A stretch of 64,000 bases of DNA, from assembly GCF_004217615.1 (NCBI RefSeq), contig NZ_SHLD01000001.1, forward strand, positions 5,084,001 through 5,148,000. Reading direction: 5' to 3'. The position numbers were made by a program, and so were the translations under genes. Every line of letters starts with the position of its first letter. Position 1 is the first letter of the stretch. Shown here in pieces: positions 50,496 through 59,081 of the stretch. This DNA comes from Micromonospora kangleipakensis. GTDB lineage: Bacteria > Actinomycetota > Actinomycetes > Mycobacteriales > Micromonosporaceae. The notes beneath the pieces are model-generated. The model searched no databases. It was not told where the DNA came from and was given only the letters and a program-made list of their open reading frames with translations.

Positions 50496-52157
50496 GTGTG
50501 GGCGTCGGGTCCACGGCTCCTCGGCGGAAGGATCAACAGTGCCTTTCCAGCGGCGTCGCCGGGCGGCCTGACCTTGCTTGCCGCATCGCCGGATCTTGCC
50601 TGTCATCAGCCGTCAGCACGTCGCGCCGCGCGCTGGGCACTGCGGGTGTGGCTGGCGCTGTTTCCCGCCCTCATCGTGGCGCTCGGGTTCGCTTCCCCCG
50701 CCGCCGCGCATTTCAAGCTGGTCAAGGCCGTGCCGGCCGACGGTGGGCGGGTCGATGGCGCCGTTCGAGAGATTCGGCTGACGTTCAGTGCCGCCGGCAC
50801 GCCCACTGGAGCTGGATTCAAGCTTTCCGACGTCAAGGGCAATGCCGTACCGGCGACCAGCCACACCCCCGACTGGGGCCGTACGTGGCTGGTCCATCCG
50901 ACCACTCCCCTGACCGCCGGCACGTTCAAGCTGCGATGGAATGTCGCAGCCCCGGACGCCCACCCTCTGACAGGTGTCCTCACCTTCACGGTGGCCTCGC
51001 CTCCCCCGGCGCCTGGAGCGACCGCCAAACCCGAGGCAACAGACAGCCCGCACGGACATGCCGGCCATGGTGGGCCCGGTATGCCGTCGGCTTCGCCGCC
51101 CGCCCATTCCGGCGGACACGCTGTTGGCCATACCGCCGATGCGGATCAGGGGCCTGTACGGTTCGTCGGCGGCGTCGGGCGGTGGCTGTCCTACGGGGCG
51201 ATCCTGCTCGGTGTCGGTGGTCTTGTCTTCGCGTTGACCACATTGGTCGGTACTCGCAGTGACATCCGGGTAGTGCAGGTCTGGGTGCGGGCGGCTGGGC
51301 TGACGGTAGCGGCCGGAGCGGCCCTTGAGCTGGCTGCACTCGCGGCGGTCTTCAGTGAGCAGGGCACCTTCACCTCGGCGGCCAGCGTTCCGGCGTTGGC
51401 CGCCCTCAGCCAGACACCGGTGGCCGCCAGCCTGGTCCTGCGGTTCACCGGCGCGGCGGGTCTGCTCGTGTCCGGTTCACTCGAAGCGGCGCTGATCCGG
51501 GGCCGACACGCTGTCGGGCGTCACTCCATTCCGACCGTCGCCGCGATAGCTACCGACTCTCGGAACCTGGTGACGCCTGCCGCTGGTGGACCGACCGGCG
51601 ACGTTGCGCGGGTGCGAGCCCGAGCTGTCCGCCCTGTGCTCTTGGGTGTCACCGTGGCGCTGCTGTTGGGTTCCTTCCTGCTCGACGGGCACACCGTCAC
51701 CGCGGAACCTCGGGTCGTCGTCGTGGCGGCCGATTTCGCCCACACCATCGCCGCCGCCGTCTGGGTCGGCGGGGTTCTTCTCCTGGCCGTCCTGCTGCTC
51801 GGTCGCGCCCGCCTGGGCGCACCGACGGGTGCCGCCGAGATGGCGGTGCGCTTCTCCATACCGGCCACCGCCGCGGTAGCGCTCACGGGTGTCGCCGGCG
51901 TCGCGTTGACCCTGCTGATCCTGGAGCGGCCGGGCCATATCGTGACCACCAGCTGGGGACGGGTGCTTCTCGTCAAGGTCGCCCTGGTGACGGTTGTTGC
52001 CCTCGTCGGGCTCTACAACAGCAGGCGTGTGGTGCCCCGGCTTGACGACCGCGCGAAGGACTGCACTCATCAGCTACGCCGCACCGTCCTGGTCGAAGCG
52101 TTCCTGATGTTGGCCGTCGTGCTGGTCACCGCGATCCTGGTAAACGCCGAGACGTAG
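50496..52157 (+). CDS. CopC-CopD fusion protein, copper homeostasis
   Basis: About 553 residues. After a signal anchor (LALFPALIVALGFASPAAAH) comes a CopC domain (HFKLVKAVPADGGRVDGAVR, LTAGTFKLRWNVAAPDAHPL) whose N-terminal His after signal removal is a copper ligand. A His/Pro/Met-rich linker (HGHAGHGGPGMPSA) joins it to a CopD domain of about eight helices (VGRWLSYGAILLGVGGLVFA, ADFAHTIAAAVWVGGVLLLA). CopC binds copper outside and CopD moves it across the membrane. GTG chosen for its GGGAG; an ATG at 50469 is possible. Confidence 0.85.
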   Translation: MWASGPRLLGGRINSAFPAASPGGLTLLAASPDLACHQPSARRAARWALRVWLALFPALIVALGFASPAAAHFKLVKAVPADGGRVDGAVREIRLTFSAAGTPTGAGFKLSDVKGNAVPATSHTPDWGRTWLVHPTTPLTAGTFKLRWNVAAPDAHPLTGVLTFTVASPPPAPGATAKPEATDSPHGHAGHGGPGMPSASPPAHSGGHAVGHTADADQGPVRFVGGVGRWLSYGAILLGVGGLVFALTTLVGTRSDIRVVQVWVRAAGLTVAAGAALELAALAAVFSEQGTFTSAASVPALAALSQTPVAASLVLRFTGAAGLLVSGSLEAALIRGRHAVGRHSIPTVAAIATDSRNLVTPAAGGPTGDVARVRARAVRPVLLGVTVALLLGSFLLDGHTVTAEPRVVVVAADFAHTIAAAVWVGGVLLLAVLLLGRARLGAPTGAAEMAVRFSIPATAAVALTGVAGVALTLLILERPGHIVTTSWGRVLLVKVALVTVVALVGLYNSRRVVPRLDDRAKDCTHQLRRTVLVEAFLMLAVVLVTAILVNAET

Positions 52158-52444
52158 GCGGCGAATGCGCGTGAGACGACAGGACGCGTGAGCCCTGTCG
52201 TGGGCGTGGGGTGGCGGCTTCCGGAGCTGGCGGCTGGTGGGGCCTGGCGTCAAAAGCGACCAACACGGGTGGTGGGCCGGCGTGCGTCAAAGGCGCCTGC
52301 TCTGCTGATTTCCGGAAGGTCGGTCCGCACAACCCAATGGCTGGTTCAGCGTGTGGGCGCTCGTCGCAGGTCGGCGCCGGTAGATCAGCCAGGCTCGGAC
52401 TGATCCACCGGCGTCCTGTGGGCGGTCGATAGGTTGCGTTCGGA
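52158..52444. other. Non-coding gap
   Basis: Nothing recognised between the convergent CopCD and MFS genes. Confidence 0.4.
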
Positions 52445-53866
52445 TTACCCGACGCTCACGGGTTCGGCGTGGTCCGCCGTCTGCCGCCTGGCTCGGCGCA
52501 GGGTGATCCCGGCGGTGACAGCGCCGGCGGCGGCGATGATTCCCGCGCCGACGAAGGCGGCGGAGTAGCCGTCGGTGAGGGCGGGCAGGTCGCCGAGCCG
52601 GTCGGCTCCGGCGGAGGAGGCGACCGCGGTCATCGCGGCCAGGCCGAGCGCGGAGCCCACCTGGTAGCTGGTGTTGACGATGCCGGATGCGAGGCCGCCC
52701 TCCTCGGGGCGGGCGCTGGAGATGGCCGTGCTGAGCGACGGGATGAACGCCAGGGACATGCCCAGCGCGGCGACCAGGGAGGCGGGCAGGACGTCGACGG
52801 TGAAGATGCCGTCGGGCCGGACCAGGGAGAGCCAGCCGAGGCCGATGGCGAGGATCGCGAGACCGGTGACCACCATGGGCTTCGGGCCGAACCGGGCGAT
52901 GGCGCGCGGGGCGAGTGCGATCATGCCGATCATGATGAGGATCGTCATCGGCAGCAGCGCGGCGCCGCTCGGGAAGGCGCTGTAGCCGAGGACCTGCTGC
53001 AGGTAGAGGTTGAGGAAGAACCACATCGGGATCCAGGCCGCCCCGAGGAGCAGTTGGGCGACGTTGGCGGCGGCGAGGTTCGGGGCGCGGAAGATCGACA
53101 GGCGCATCAGCGGCTCGCGGCGGGCCGCCTGGATGGCGACGAACGCGGCCAGGGCGACGACGGCTCCGGCGAGAACCAGCCAGGTCTGCCCGGAGGCCCA
53201 GCCGACCTCGGGGGCGCGGACGACTCCATAGACGGCGGCACCGAGGCCGACGGTCACCGTCAAGGCGCCGAGAACGTCCAGGGAGCCACGGCGGGTACCC
53301 CCGGTGGGCATCAGGGCCGGGGTGGCCAGCAGCGCGAGGGCCGCGATGGGGACGTTGATGTAGAAGACCCAAGGCCAGCTGATGTACTCGGTGATGACGC
53401 CGCCGAGGAAGACACCGGCGGTGCCGCCGGCGGGTGCCGCCGCGCCGTACAGGGCAAGGGCCCGGGTGAGTTCCTTGGGTTCGGCGCCGAAGAGCATCAT
53501 CAGCAGGGTGAGCGCCGACGGGGCGATCAGCGCCGCTCCGGCGCCTTGTACGGCGCGGGCGGCCAGTTCGACCGAGACGCTGTCGGCCAGGCCGGCGACG
53601 GCGGAGCCGATGAGCAGGATGAGCCAGCCGGCGGCGAACATGCGCCGAGCGCCGAGCAGGTCGGACAGCCGGCCGCCGAGCAGCAGCAGACCGCCGAACG
53701 CGACGACGTAGGCGTTGAAGACCCAGGACAGGTTCTCCGGTGAGAAGCCGAGGTCGGCCTGTATGCGTGGTAGTGCGACGCCGATGATCGAGGTGTCCAT
53801 GATGACCATGAACTGGGCGAGGGCGATGAGTCCGAGGGCCCACCAGCGCTTCGAGCCGGATGACAT
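52445..53866 (-). CDS. MFS exporter (DHA2 type) in the copper region
   Basis: 473 residues, about 14 helices. QFMVIMDTSIIGVALPRIQA, GGRLSDLLGARRMFAAGW and PAGGTAGVFLGGVITEYI are the family motifs. A CsoR-type box lies between its start and the HMA gene, so it is probably copper-induced; whether it exports copper complexes or an antibiotic is open. Start ATG with AAAGGAG 8 nt upstream. Confidence 0.88.
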   Translation of the reverse strand: MSSGSKRWWALGLIALAQFMVIMDTSIIGVALPRIQADLGFSPENLSWVFNAYVVAFGGLLLLGGRLSDLLGARRMFAAGWLILLIGSAVAGLADSVSVELAARAVQGAGAALIAPSALTLLMMLFGAEPKELTRALALYGAAAPAGGTAGVFLGGVITEYISWPWVFYINVPIAALALLATPALMPTGGTRRGSLDVLGALTVTVGLGAAVYGVVRAPEVGWASGQTWLVLAGAVVALAAFVAIQAARREPLMRLSIFRAPNLAAANVAQLLLGAAWIPMWFFLNLYLQQVLGYSAFPSGAALLPMTILIMIGMIALAPRAIARFGPKPMVVTGLAILAIGLGWLSLVRPDGIFTVDVLPASLVAALGMSLAFIPSLSTAISSARPEEGGLASGIVNTSYQVGSALGLAAMTAVASSAGADRLGDLPALTDGYSAAFVGAGIIAAAGAVTAGITLRRARRQTADHAEPVSVG

Positions 53867-53883
53867 CGTGATCACTCCTTTGT

Positions 53884-53898
53884 TACCCCTGGGGGGTA
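53884..53898. promoter_or_regulatory. CsoR-type copper box before the MFS gene
   Basis: TACCCC-TGG-GGGGTA, a perfect inverted repeat of the form bound by CsoR copper sensors, 17 bp before the MFS start. Confidence 0.7.
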
Positions 53899-53998
53899 TG
53901 GGTAGTGGCAACTGTGTACCCCCCACCCGTATGCGGTGTCAAGCGATCCCGCGCGTATCGCCCGATGGCTGAACGGGCCCGCCGAGCCCTTGAGGCAA

Positions 53999-54015
53999 AT
54001 ACCGGGGAGGGGTAT
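53999..54015. promoter_or_regulatory. CsoR-type copper box before the HMA gene
   Basis: ATACCGGGGAGGGGTAT: ATACC and GGTAT arms around a G-rich centre, the usual CsoR operator form, 98 bp before the HMA start. No csoR gene is in the window. Confidence 0.7.
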
Positions 54016-54113
54016 CTTCAGGCTGCTGGCCGGCCGGGTGTCGGCCTGGCACTGCGCGGCCGTCCGTGACGCGCCGTGGAGGGGGAAACACCAGCGATCA
54101 CGAGGAGATCCAC

Positions 54114-54398
54114 ATGTGCGGCAATGAATCGAGCTGCGGTTGCGGCACCGTCACCATTGACAGCACCCCTGCCGCCACCGACGCCCAGGCGGGAGTCCGG
54201 AGCACGTACGGGGTGTCGGGCATGACCTGCGGCGGCTGCGCCAAGACTGTCACCCGTCACGTCGCAGAGGTCGAGGGCGTGAGCGACGTACAGGCCGACG
54301 TGGCCGGCGGCACCATCACCGTCGTCAGCGCCAACCCGCTGGAGACCGCTGACGTCCGCGCGGCGGTGGAGCGGGCCGGCTACCACCTCGTCGGCTGA
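54114..54398 (+). CDS. Heavy-metal-associated (HMA) copper chaperone
   Basis: 94 residues. Metal site GMTCGGCAKTV (CxxC, here MTCGGC) in a ferredoxin-like HMA fold (residues 25-94). The N-terminal tail MCGNESSCGCG has extra Cys residues, uncommon in CopZ proteins, that may bind more Cu(I). It passes Cu(I) to a P-type ATPase. GAGGAGATCC precedes the ATG and a CsoR box lies upstream. Confidence 0.9.
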   Translation: MCGNESSCGCGTVTIDSTPAATDAQAGVRSTYGVSGMTCGGCAKTVTRHVAEVEGVSDVQADVAGGTITVVSANPLETADVRAAVERAGYHLVG

Positions 54399-54485
54399 CC
54401 TCCAGCGGCGCCGCATCCCCTGGCCACCGGGCGGTGTCCAGGGGATGCGGCATGCCGAACTGCCCTAGCGCTCAAGGAGAGTGAG

Positions 54486-54791
54486 ATGAACGGAGACGAC
54501 CGCCCGCACCACCGTGCGGCCGAACCCGAGCTGGTGGTGTACGGCACCGGCTGGTGCCCCGACGTTCGACGCAGCCGTGCCCTGCTCGACCAGGCCGGCA
54601 TCGCGTACACCTATGTCAACCTCGACGAGGACGAGACCGCAACTGAACTGGTCCGGCAGCTGCAGCGGGGACAACGACGTGTTCCTACCCTGCTGTGGCC
54701 CGACGGCAGCTTCCTGGTCGAACCCACCGACGACCAGCTACGAGCCCACCTGGACACGGAGGACCACAACCCTGCCGACCTCCCTGGATGA
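54486..54791 (+). CDS. Glutaredoxin-like protein
   Basis: 101 residues. Thioredoxin fold with VVYGTGWCPDVRRSRALLDQ; the active site is CPDV with a single Cys, so it acts by a monothiol mechanism if at all. VPTLLWPDGSFLVEPTDDQL carries the cis-Pro. It follows the HMA gene by 87 bp and probably shares copper control. AAGGAGAGTG before the ATG. Confidence 0.85.
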   Translation: MNGDDRPHHRAAEPELVVYGTGWCPDVRRSRALLDQAGIAYTYVNLDEDETATELVRQLQRGQRRVPTLLWPDGSFLVEPTDDQLRAHLDTEDHNPADLPG

Positions 54792-54831
54792 CGCACCAGC
54801 ACGCCGCCACACCCGGATTCGGGCCTGACGC

Positions 54832-55755
54832 CTACAGGCAGGAGACAATGCCCGCAAGCAGGCCGACGCTCACAGGTGCGATCAAGGCGACCGAAGCGAG
54901 CACCGCGCGAGCAGCAAAATCTCGCCCGTGCAGACGGCGCGTTTGAAGTCGTTGCAGTCGGATTGCCACCTCCGCGCCCGCCATCGACAGAGCGGACGGC
55001 GGATGCGGCGCGCCAGCGAAGGTCAGCAGCGCATTTCGCACGGCCGCCTGGCCGCATTCGCGTACCGCAGCGGCGTCCGCACGCAGCTCGACGAGCAGAC
55101 GGACGGCCGACGGCGCTTCCCGGGTCAACGGCAGCCAGGGCACGGCCGCCGCGAGCCCCTCCACGACGGCAACCAGGAGATGATGGCGCTCGCGCAGATG
55201 GGCCCGCTCATGGCTGAGCACCGCGGCGAGCTGCTCCGCCGGCAGGTCACGGGCGCAGCTGGCCAGCACCGTAACCCCACCGGATCCGCCGAGGCTGTAG
55301 GCCAACGGGGTCGGGTGCGGAATCCACAGCACCGCCGCCTCGCCGGGGTCGGGCGCCCCGCCTGCGAGCGTGAGCAGATCCGCGTGGGCCCGGCGAGCGC
55401 GGTGGGCGCTGCGTGCCCGGCGGGCACACGTCGCAGCGAACTTGGCGAGCACGGCGAGCATGATCAGCGCCCCCGCTGCCCCGACAACCTCGTCGAGGGC
55501 GGGCGGCCGGCTGGGCCGGGTCCAGTGCCAGCAGATGCGGGCGAGGTCGTGCAGTGCCCACTCGTGGGTGGCCCCCGGGGCGAGAAGCATGGCGATGGCG
55601 AGGCCGAAAGTGGCGATCACCGCGACGAGCAACCCGAGCCAGCCGAGCAACACCGCGACGGGGTCAGCCACGTGGCGAAAGCACAGTCGTAACGCGGCGG
55701 GCCCCCACCAGGCGACGGCGGCGGTGCCGGTGAAGAGGGCGAGCGCGAGGCTCAC
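54832..55755 (-). CDS. M56-family membrane metallopeptidase (BlaR1-like)
   Basis: 307 residues with helices at about 1-20, 31-55, 90-110 and near the C-terminus. Zinc motif HERAH in AAVLSHERAHLRERHHLLV. The M56 group cleaves the BlaI-type repressor it is paired with when it senses a signal. The GTG start overlaps the stop of the BlaI-like gene (GTGA). Confidence 0.88.
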   Translation of the reverse strand: MSLALALFTGTAAVAWWGPAALRLCFRHVADPVAVLLGWLGLLVAVIATFGLAIAMLLAPGATHEWALHDLARICWHWTRPSRPPALDEVVGAAGALIMLAVLAKFAATCARRARSAHRARRAHADLLTLAGGAPDPGEAAVLWIPHPTPLAYSLGGSGGVTVLASCARDLPAEQLAAVLSHERAHLRERHHLLVAVVEGLAAAVPWLPLTREAPSAVRLLVELRADAAAVRECGQAAVRNALLTFAGAPHPPSALSMAGAEVAIRLQRLQTRRLHGRDFAARAVLASVALIAPVSVGLLAGIVSCL

Positions 55756-56114
55756 CCGCCGGACTCCCGCTCGTGAAGCACCTGCTTGAGAATGTGCAGT
55801 TCGCGGTCGGAAGCTGACCGTGCGAAGTGCAGGAGTACCAGATCGGGGTGGGTGCTGGTCTCGATCACCTGGCGCAGCGCGCGGGCGGTCATCTGCTCAC
55901 GAGTGCCGGCCGGCCGGTAGCGGTACGCCTTGCCGTCCTTCTCCCGCACGGCCCAGCCCTTGCGGTGCAGGTTATCGAGCACCGTGAGAACAGTGGTGTA
56001 GGCCAGGGCACGGTCGGTGGTCAGCGCCTCAAGGACGTCTCTGACCAGCACGGGTTCGTCGGCGTGCCAGAGAACGTCCATGACGGTCGATTCGAGTTTG
56101 CCCAGCTCCGCCAC
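55752..56114 (-). CDS. BlaI/MecI/CopY-family repressor
   Basis: 120 residues. Winged helix: LESTVMDVLWHADEPVLVRD, LAYTTVLTVLDNLHRKGWAV and KDGKAYRYRPAGTREQMTAR, the full BlaI signature. It dimerises through its C-terminal helices and binds short inverted repeats. GTG start with GGGGGAG 4 nt upstream. Coupled to the M56 peptidase. Likely controls the CTACTA-N8-TAGTAG sites before CopCD and the Asp-box gene. Confidence 0.9.
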   Translation of the reverse strand: MAELGKLESTVMDVLWHADEPVLVRDVLEALTTDRALAYTTVLTVLDNLHRKGWAVREKDGKAYRYRPAGTREQMTARALRQVIETSTHPDLVLLHFARSASDRELHILKQVLHERESGG

Positions 56115-56253
56115 GTGCTCCCCCTTCGTGCCCGTAAGCGTACGTGAGGCGACCCGCCGGGCCACCAGGACGTGCCGGGGCTGGTGGGCACAGGGGCCGG
56201 ATACCTCAGGAGCGCCCGACCGGCTCGCGACGAACGTCGAAGGTGGTCCCTAT

Positions 56254-56283
56254 TTGCAGAGGGCGAAAAGTTGCCTCCTGCAA
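56254..56283. repeat. Inverted repeat upstream of the metalloprotease gene
   Basis: TTGCAGAGGGC and GCCTCCTGCAA are near-perfect inverted arms around 8 nt. It could be an operator or a leader hairpin for the metalloprotease gene. Confidence 0.45.
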
Positions 56284-56368
56284 GGTCCGGACACGCTCAC
56301 ATGAGACGTATCAAGTGATGCAGGTCAATGCCATACCCACCCCCAACGGCACTCCCAGAGGAGCTGGA

Positions 56369-57121
56369 ATGCACAAGAAACTGCTGGCCGCCGCCGGCGC
56401 CGCCACCCTCGCCCTGCTGGCCTTCCCGTCGCCCGCCCACGCCAACCACAGCTGGGGCGGCTACCACTGGGCGCGCACCGCCAACCCGTTCACCCTGAAG
56501 CTGGGTGACAACGTCAGCTCCCAGTGGGACTCCGCACTGTCCGGCGCCTCCGCCGACTGGAGCAAGTCGACCGTCCTGAACACCACCGTCGTGGCCGGGC
56601 TGAGCAACCGGAACTGCAAGGCGACCGCCGGCCGGGTGGAGGTCTGCAACTCCACCTACGGCAACAACGGCTGGCTCGGCATCGCCTCGATCTCGGTCAC
56701 CGGCGGCACCCACATCACCCAGGGCACCGTGAAGCTGAACGACACCTACTTCAACACCGCCCAGTACAACACGCCGGCGTGGCGCAACCTCGTCACCTGC
56801 CAGGAGGTCGGCCACACCTTTGGCCTGGACCACCAGGACGAGAACTTCAACAACGCCAACCTCGGCACCTGCATGGACTACACCAACGACCCCAGCACCA
56901 ACCAGCACCCCAACCAGCACGACTACGACCAGCTGATCACCATCTACTCGCACGTCGACTCGACCAGCACGGTCGGCTCCTCGCCGGCCACCGCGTCAGT
57001 CGGCAACTCCCCCGAGTCCTGGGGCAGGTTGGTCAGCGGCTCGCGCGCCGACCGGCACTCCACCTACGTCCGGCACTTCGCCGACGGCACCATGGTCGTC
57101 ACCCACGTGATCTGGGCCTGA
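56369..57121 (+). CDS. Secreted matrixin-like metalloprotease with QExxH motif
   Basis: 250 residues. Signal peptide ends PSPAHANH. The core has a metzincin-type site CQEVGHTFGLDHQDEN in which the first His is replaced by Gln (QEVGHTFGLDH instead of HEXXHXXGXXH), and NLGTCMDYTND gives the downstream Met-turn (CMDY). Related actinobacterial proteins share this Gln as I recall, so it may be a family trait, not decay. RBS GAGGAG at about 7 nt. Monocistronic with a strong terminator. Confidence 0.78.
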   Translation: MHKKLLAAAGAATLALLAFPSPAHANHSWGGYHWARTANPFTLKLGDNVSSQWDSALSGASADWSKSTVLNTTVVAGLSNRNCKATAGRVEVCNSTYGNNGWLGIASISVTGGTHITQGTVKLNDTYFNTAQYNTPAWRNLVTCQEVGHTFGLDHQDENFNNANLGTCMDYTNDPSTNQHPNQHDYDQLITIYSHVDSTSTVGSSPATASVGNSPESWGRLVSGSRADRHSTYVRHFADGTMVVTHVIWA

Positions 57122-57169
57122 TCGTCGGGTCACCGCGGTGGAGGGGTCCGTCACCGGATCGCCGAGACA

Positions 57170-57207
57170 CGCAGCGGCCCCTCGCCATGTGGCGAGGGGC
57201 CGCTGCG
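57170..57207 (+). terminator. Terminator of the metalloprotease gene
   Basis: CGCAGCGGCCCCTCGCC pairs perfectly with GGCGAGGGGCCGCTGCG (17 bp) around a 4-nt loop, 49 bp after the stop. Confidence 0.8.
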
Positions 57208-57216
57208 CGGGTGTGC

Positions 57217-57264
57217 TCAGGCCGAGTAGCCGCGCAAGGCGGACCAGTTGGCCAGGTGGCGGAC
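57217..57264 (-). pseudogene. C-terminal stub of a second C39-like peptidase
   Basis: The minus strand reads HLANWSALRGYSA-stop, matching the last residues of the intact peptidase (DLANWMATRGYSA). The rest of the gene is missing; the stub lies between two terminator hairpins. Confidence 0.6.
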
Positions 57265-57266
57265 AT

Positions 57267-57302
57267 CCGGCCGGGCTCGACGTCCTCGTCGAGCCCGGCC
57301 GG
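57267..57302 (-). terminator. Terminator of the DUF305 gene
   Basis: CCGGCCGGGCTCGACG pairs perfectly over 16 bp with CGTCGAGCCCGGCCGG around TCCT, 12 bp after the DUF305 stop. Confidence 0.85.
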
Positions 57303-57313
57303 GGAGACGCCGC

Positions 57314-58003
57314 TTACAGGCGGTCGAGGATCTTCTGCAGGGTCTGAACCTCCGCGGCCTGATCCGAGGCGATCTTGGCGGCGAGCGCCTTGGCCTCGGG
57401 GTTGCTGCCGTTGGCCTGCTCGGTCTTGGCCATCTCAATGGCGCCGTTGTGGTGGGCGATCATCATTTCCGTGAACTTCTTGTCGAACGCGGTGCCCTTG
57501 GCGGCGGCGAGGTCCGCCATCTCTTGCTCGGACATCATGCCCGGCATGTCCGAGTTCATGCCCGGCATGTCATGACTGGGCGAGGCCGACATCCCGGGCA
57601 TGTTGTGCCCGGGCGCCGAACTCACGCCGGGCATGCTGTGGTTGCTGGGGATCTGTGTGGGCTTGCCCCACGCCGTCAGCCAGCCCTTCATAGTGGTGAT
57701 CTCGGGATCCTGCGCTGCCTTGATCTTGGCAGCCAGGTCCTTCAGCTCCGGGTCGTTCGCCCGGGTCGGGGCCAGGTCGGCCATCTCGACCGCCTGCTGG
57801 TGGTGCGGGATCATCATCTGGGCGAACATCACGTCCGCGTCGTTGAAGGTGGCGTTGGCCGAGGACGAGGTGCTCGTCGACGGACTGCTGTTGCCGTGCT
57901 CCATGCCGGCCGTGTCGTCACCGCCGCCGCAGGCCGCGGTGACGAGCAGAGCGGACAGGGCGACGCCCGCGAGGGCGCTGCGGCGCAGGATGGTTTGCTT
58001 CAT
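57314..58003 (-). CDS. DUF305 Met/His-rich lipoprotein, likely copper-binding
   Basis: 229 residues. Lipobox LLVTAACG. Two DUF305 repeats each hold the MMIPHHQQAVEMA / MMIAHHNGAIEMA pattern. The linker is a run of HNMPGMSASPSHDMPGM-type repeats rich in Met and His. Such proteins (CopM-like) bind Cu(I)/Cu(II) outside the membrane. It is co-oriented with the DUF6153 gene. Confidence 0.88.
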   Translation of the reverse strand: MKQTILRRSALAGVALSALLVTAACGGGDDTAGMEHGNSSPSTSTSSSANATFNDADVMFAQMMIPHHQQAVEMADLAPTRANDPELKDLAAKIKAAQDPEITTMKGWLTAWGKPTQIPSNHSMPGVSSAPGHNMPGMSASPSHDMPGMNSDMPGMMSEQEMADLAAAKGTAFDKKFTEMMIAHHNGAIEMAKTEQANGSNPEAKALAAKIASDQAAEVQTLQKILDRL

Positions 58004-58078
58004 CAGGTACGTAGTCCTTGTCGCTAGGTTTCGGGAAAAGGAGTCGTCCGATCCGGGCAGTCCGGATTCGCGCGCTTC

Positions 58079-58498
58079 CTATGTCCGAAGGACCGACGCA
58101 GCGGTGAGATGTAGCCCGATCGGGCGGCGAGGCGGAGCTCGACGCCTGCCCGTCGCCCATGGCTGGGCGCCGGTCGGCATGGCGAGGTCCCACTGGCGCT
58201 GCCGCAGCGCCGACAGAGAGCTGAGAACCAGGACGCCGCCCAGCACCGCCAGGCACACGGTGATCGCGTGAAGGCCGTCGCTGTGGCCGTGCGAGCCGTC
58301 GTGGCCCTGCTCTGCAGCCGGCACAGTTTCGATCTTGTGGGCGGCAGTCGTCATGTACCCACCGCCGGAGGATCCGAGGTCTGGTGGGTGGCCGAAGGTG
58401 TGCATCCCGAACACGCCGAACGCCAGAGCGACGAGCAGCACCAGCCGCAGAAGCGTCTGCCTCCGCAGGCTCGGTTCGTTCACCATCGGGCTTTTCAT
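58079..58498 (-). CDS. DUF6153-family protein
   Basis: 139 residues: an N-terminal helix (RLVLLVALAFGVFGMHTFGH), a His-rich middle (GHDGSHGHSDGLHA) and a second helix (ITVCLAVLGGVLVLSSLSAL). DUF6153 proteins regularly sit beside DUF305 genes and are probably part of copper handling. Start uncertain between two in-frame ATGs four codons apart. Confidence 0.8.
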   Translation of the reverse strand: MKSPMVNEPSLRRQTLLRLVLLVALAFGVFGMHTFGHPPDLGSSGGGYMTTAAHKIETVPAAEQGHDGSHGHSDGLHAITVCLAVLGGVLVLSSLSALRQRQWDLAMPTGAQPWATGRRRAPPRRPIGLHLTAASVLRT

Positions 58499-58559
58499 GC
58501 CATACCTAGACTAGTTGGGTGCCAATGCCACCGAGAGGGGTCGGGATCGCACGCGCCTA

Positions 58560-59013
58560 TCAGGGGGTCAGGTTCGGGATGTCGAACCACATGAACGGCG
58601 GCCACGGCAGATTGCGAAGGACCGTGCTGTAGAGCAGGAAGGCGACGCCGTAGGCCCAGTAGACGCGTGGGCGACAACCGTAGCGCGGGAAGCTCCCGCC
58701 CGAACCAGGCGATGCCGGCCCAGCGGACGCCCGCGTAGAGGAGGAAGGGGACGGCGACGAGGGCGGCCAGGTGGCGGCGAGCCGCGTCGACGAGATCGCC
58801 GTGCAGCATGTAGTAGAACATGCGCGTTCCGCCGCAGCCCGGGCCGTTGATCCCGGTAACCGCATGCCACAGGCACGGGCCGGTGGGATCAGCGACCCGG
58901 TCGGTCGGGTTGAAGCGAAGTACGAAAGCCGCCGCCGCGCCGATCGCGCCCGCCAACGCCAGGGTCGCCGCACGCTGTGCCGTGCGATGCAGGTCCACCG
59001 CCACCTGTCGCAT
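58560..59013 (-). pseudogene. DUF2752 membrane protein, frameshifted near its 3' end
   Basis: From ATG with AGGAGGGGG upstream: VADPTGPCLWHAVTGINGPG then CGGTRMFYYMLHGDLVDAAR (DUF2752 core with Cys). Helices at about 12-33 and 80-100. At about 58690 the frame changes; the proper end, VYWAYGVAFLLYSTVLRNLP then WPPFMWFDIPNLTP, is in another frame. Restoring one base gives a complete protein of about 150 residues, so this may be an assembly error. Confidence 0.65.
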
Positions 59014-59081
59014 CCCACCCCCTCCTGTGTCCAACAGCACGAGCGCCGAGATGGGCAGGAGCCATCTATCCCGACACGCGC

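Noticed and set aside
58499..58515. CCTAGACTAG before the DUF6153 gene as a further copy of the CTACTA operator
   Set aside because: Arms and spacing do not match the two perfect sites.
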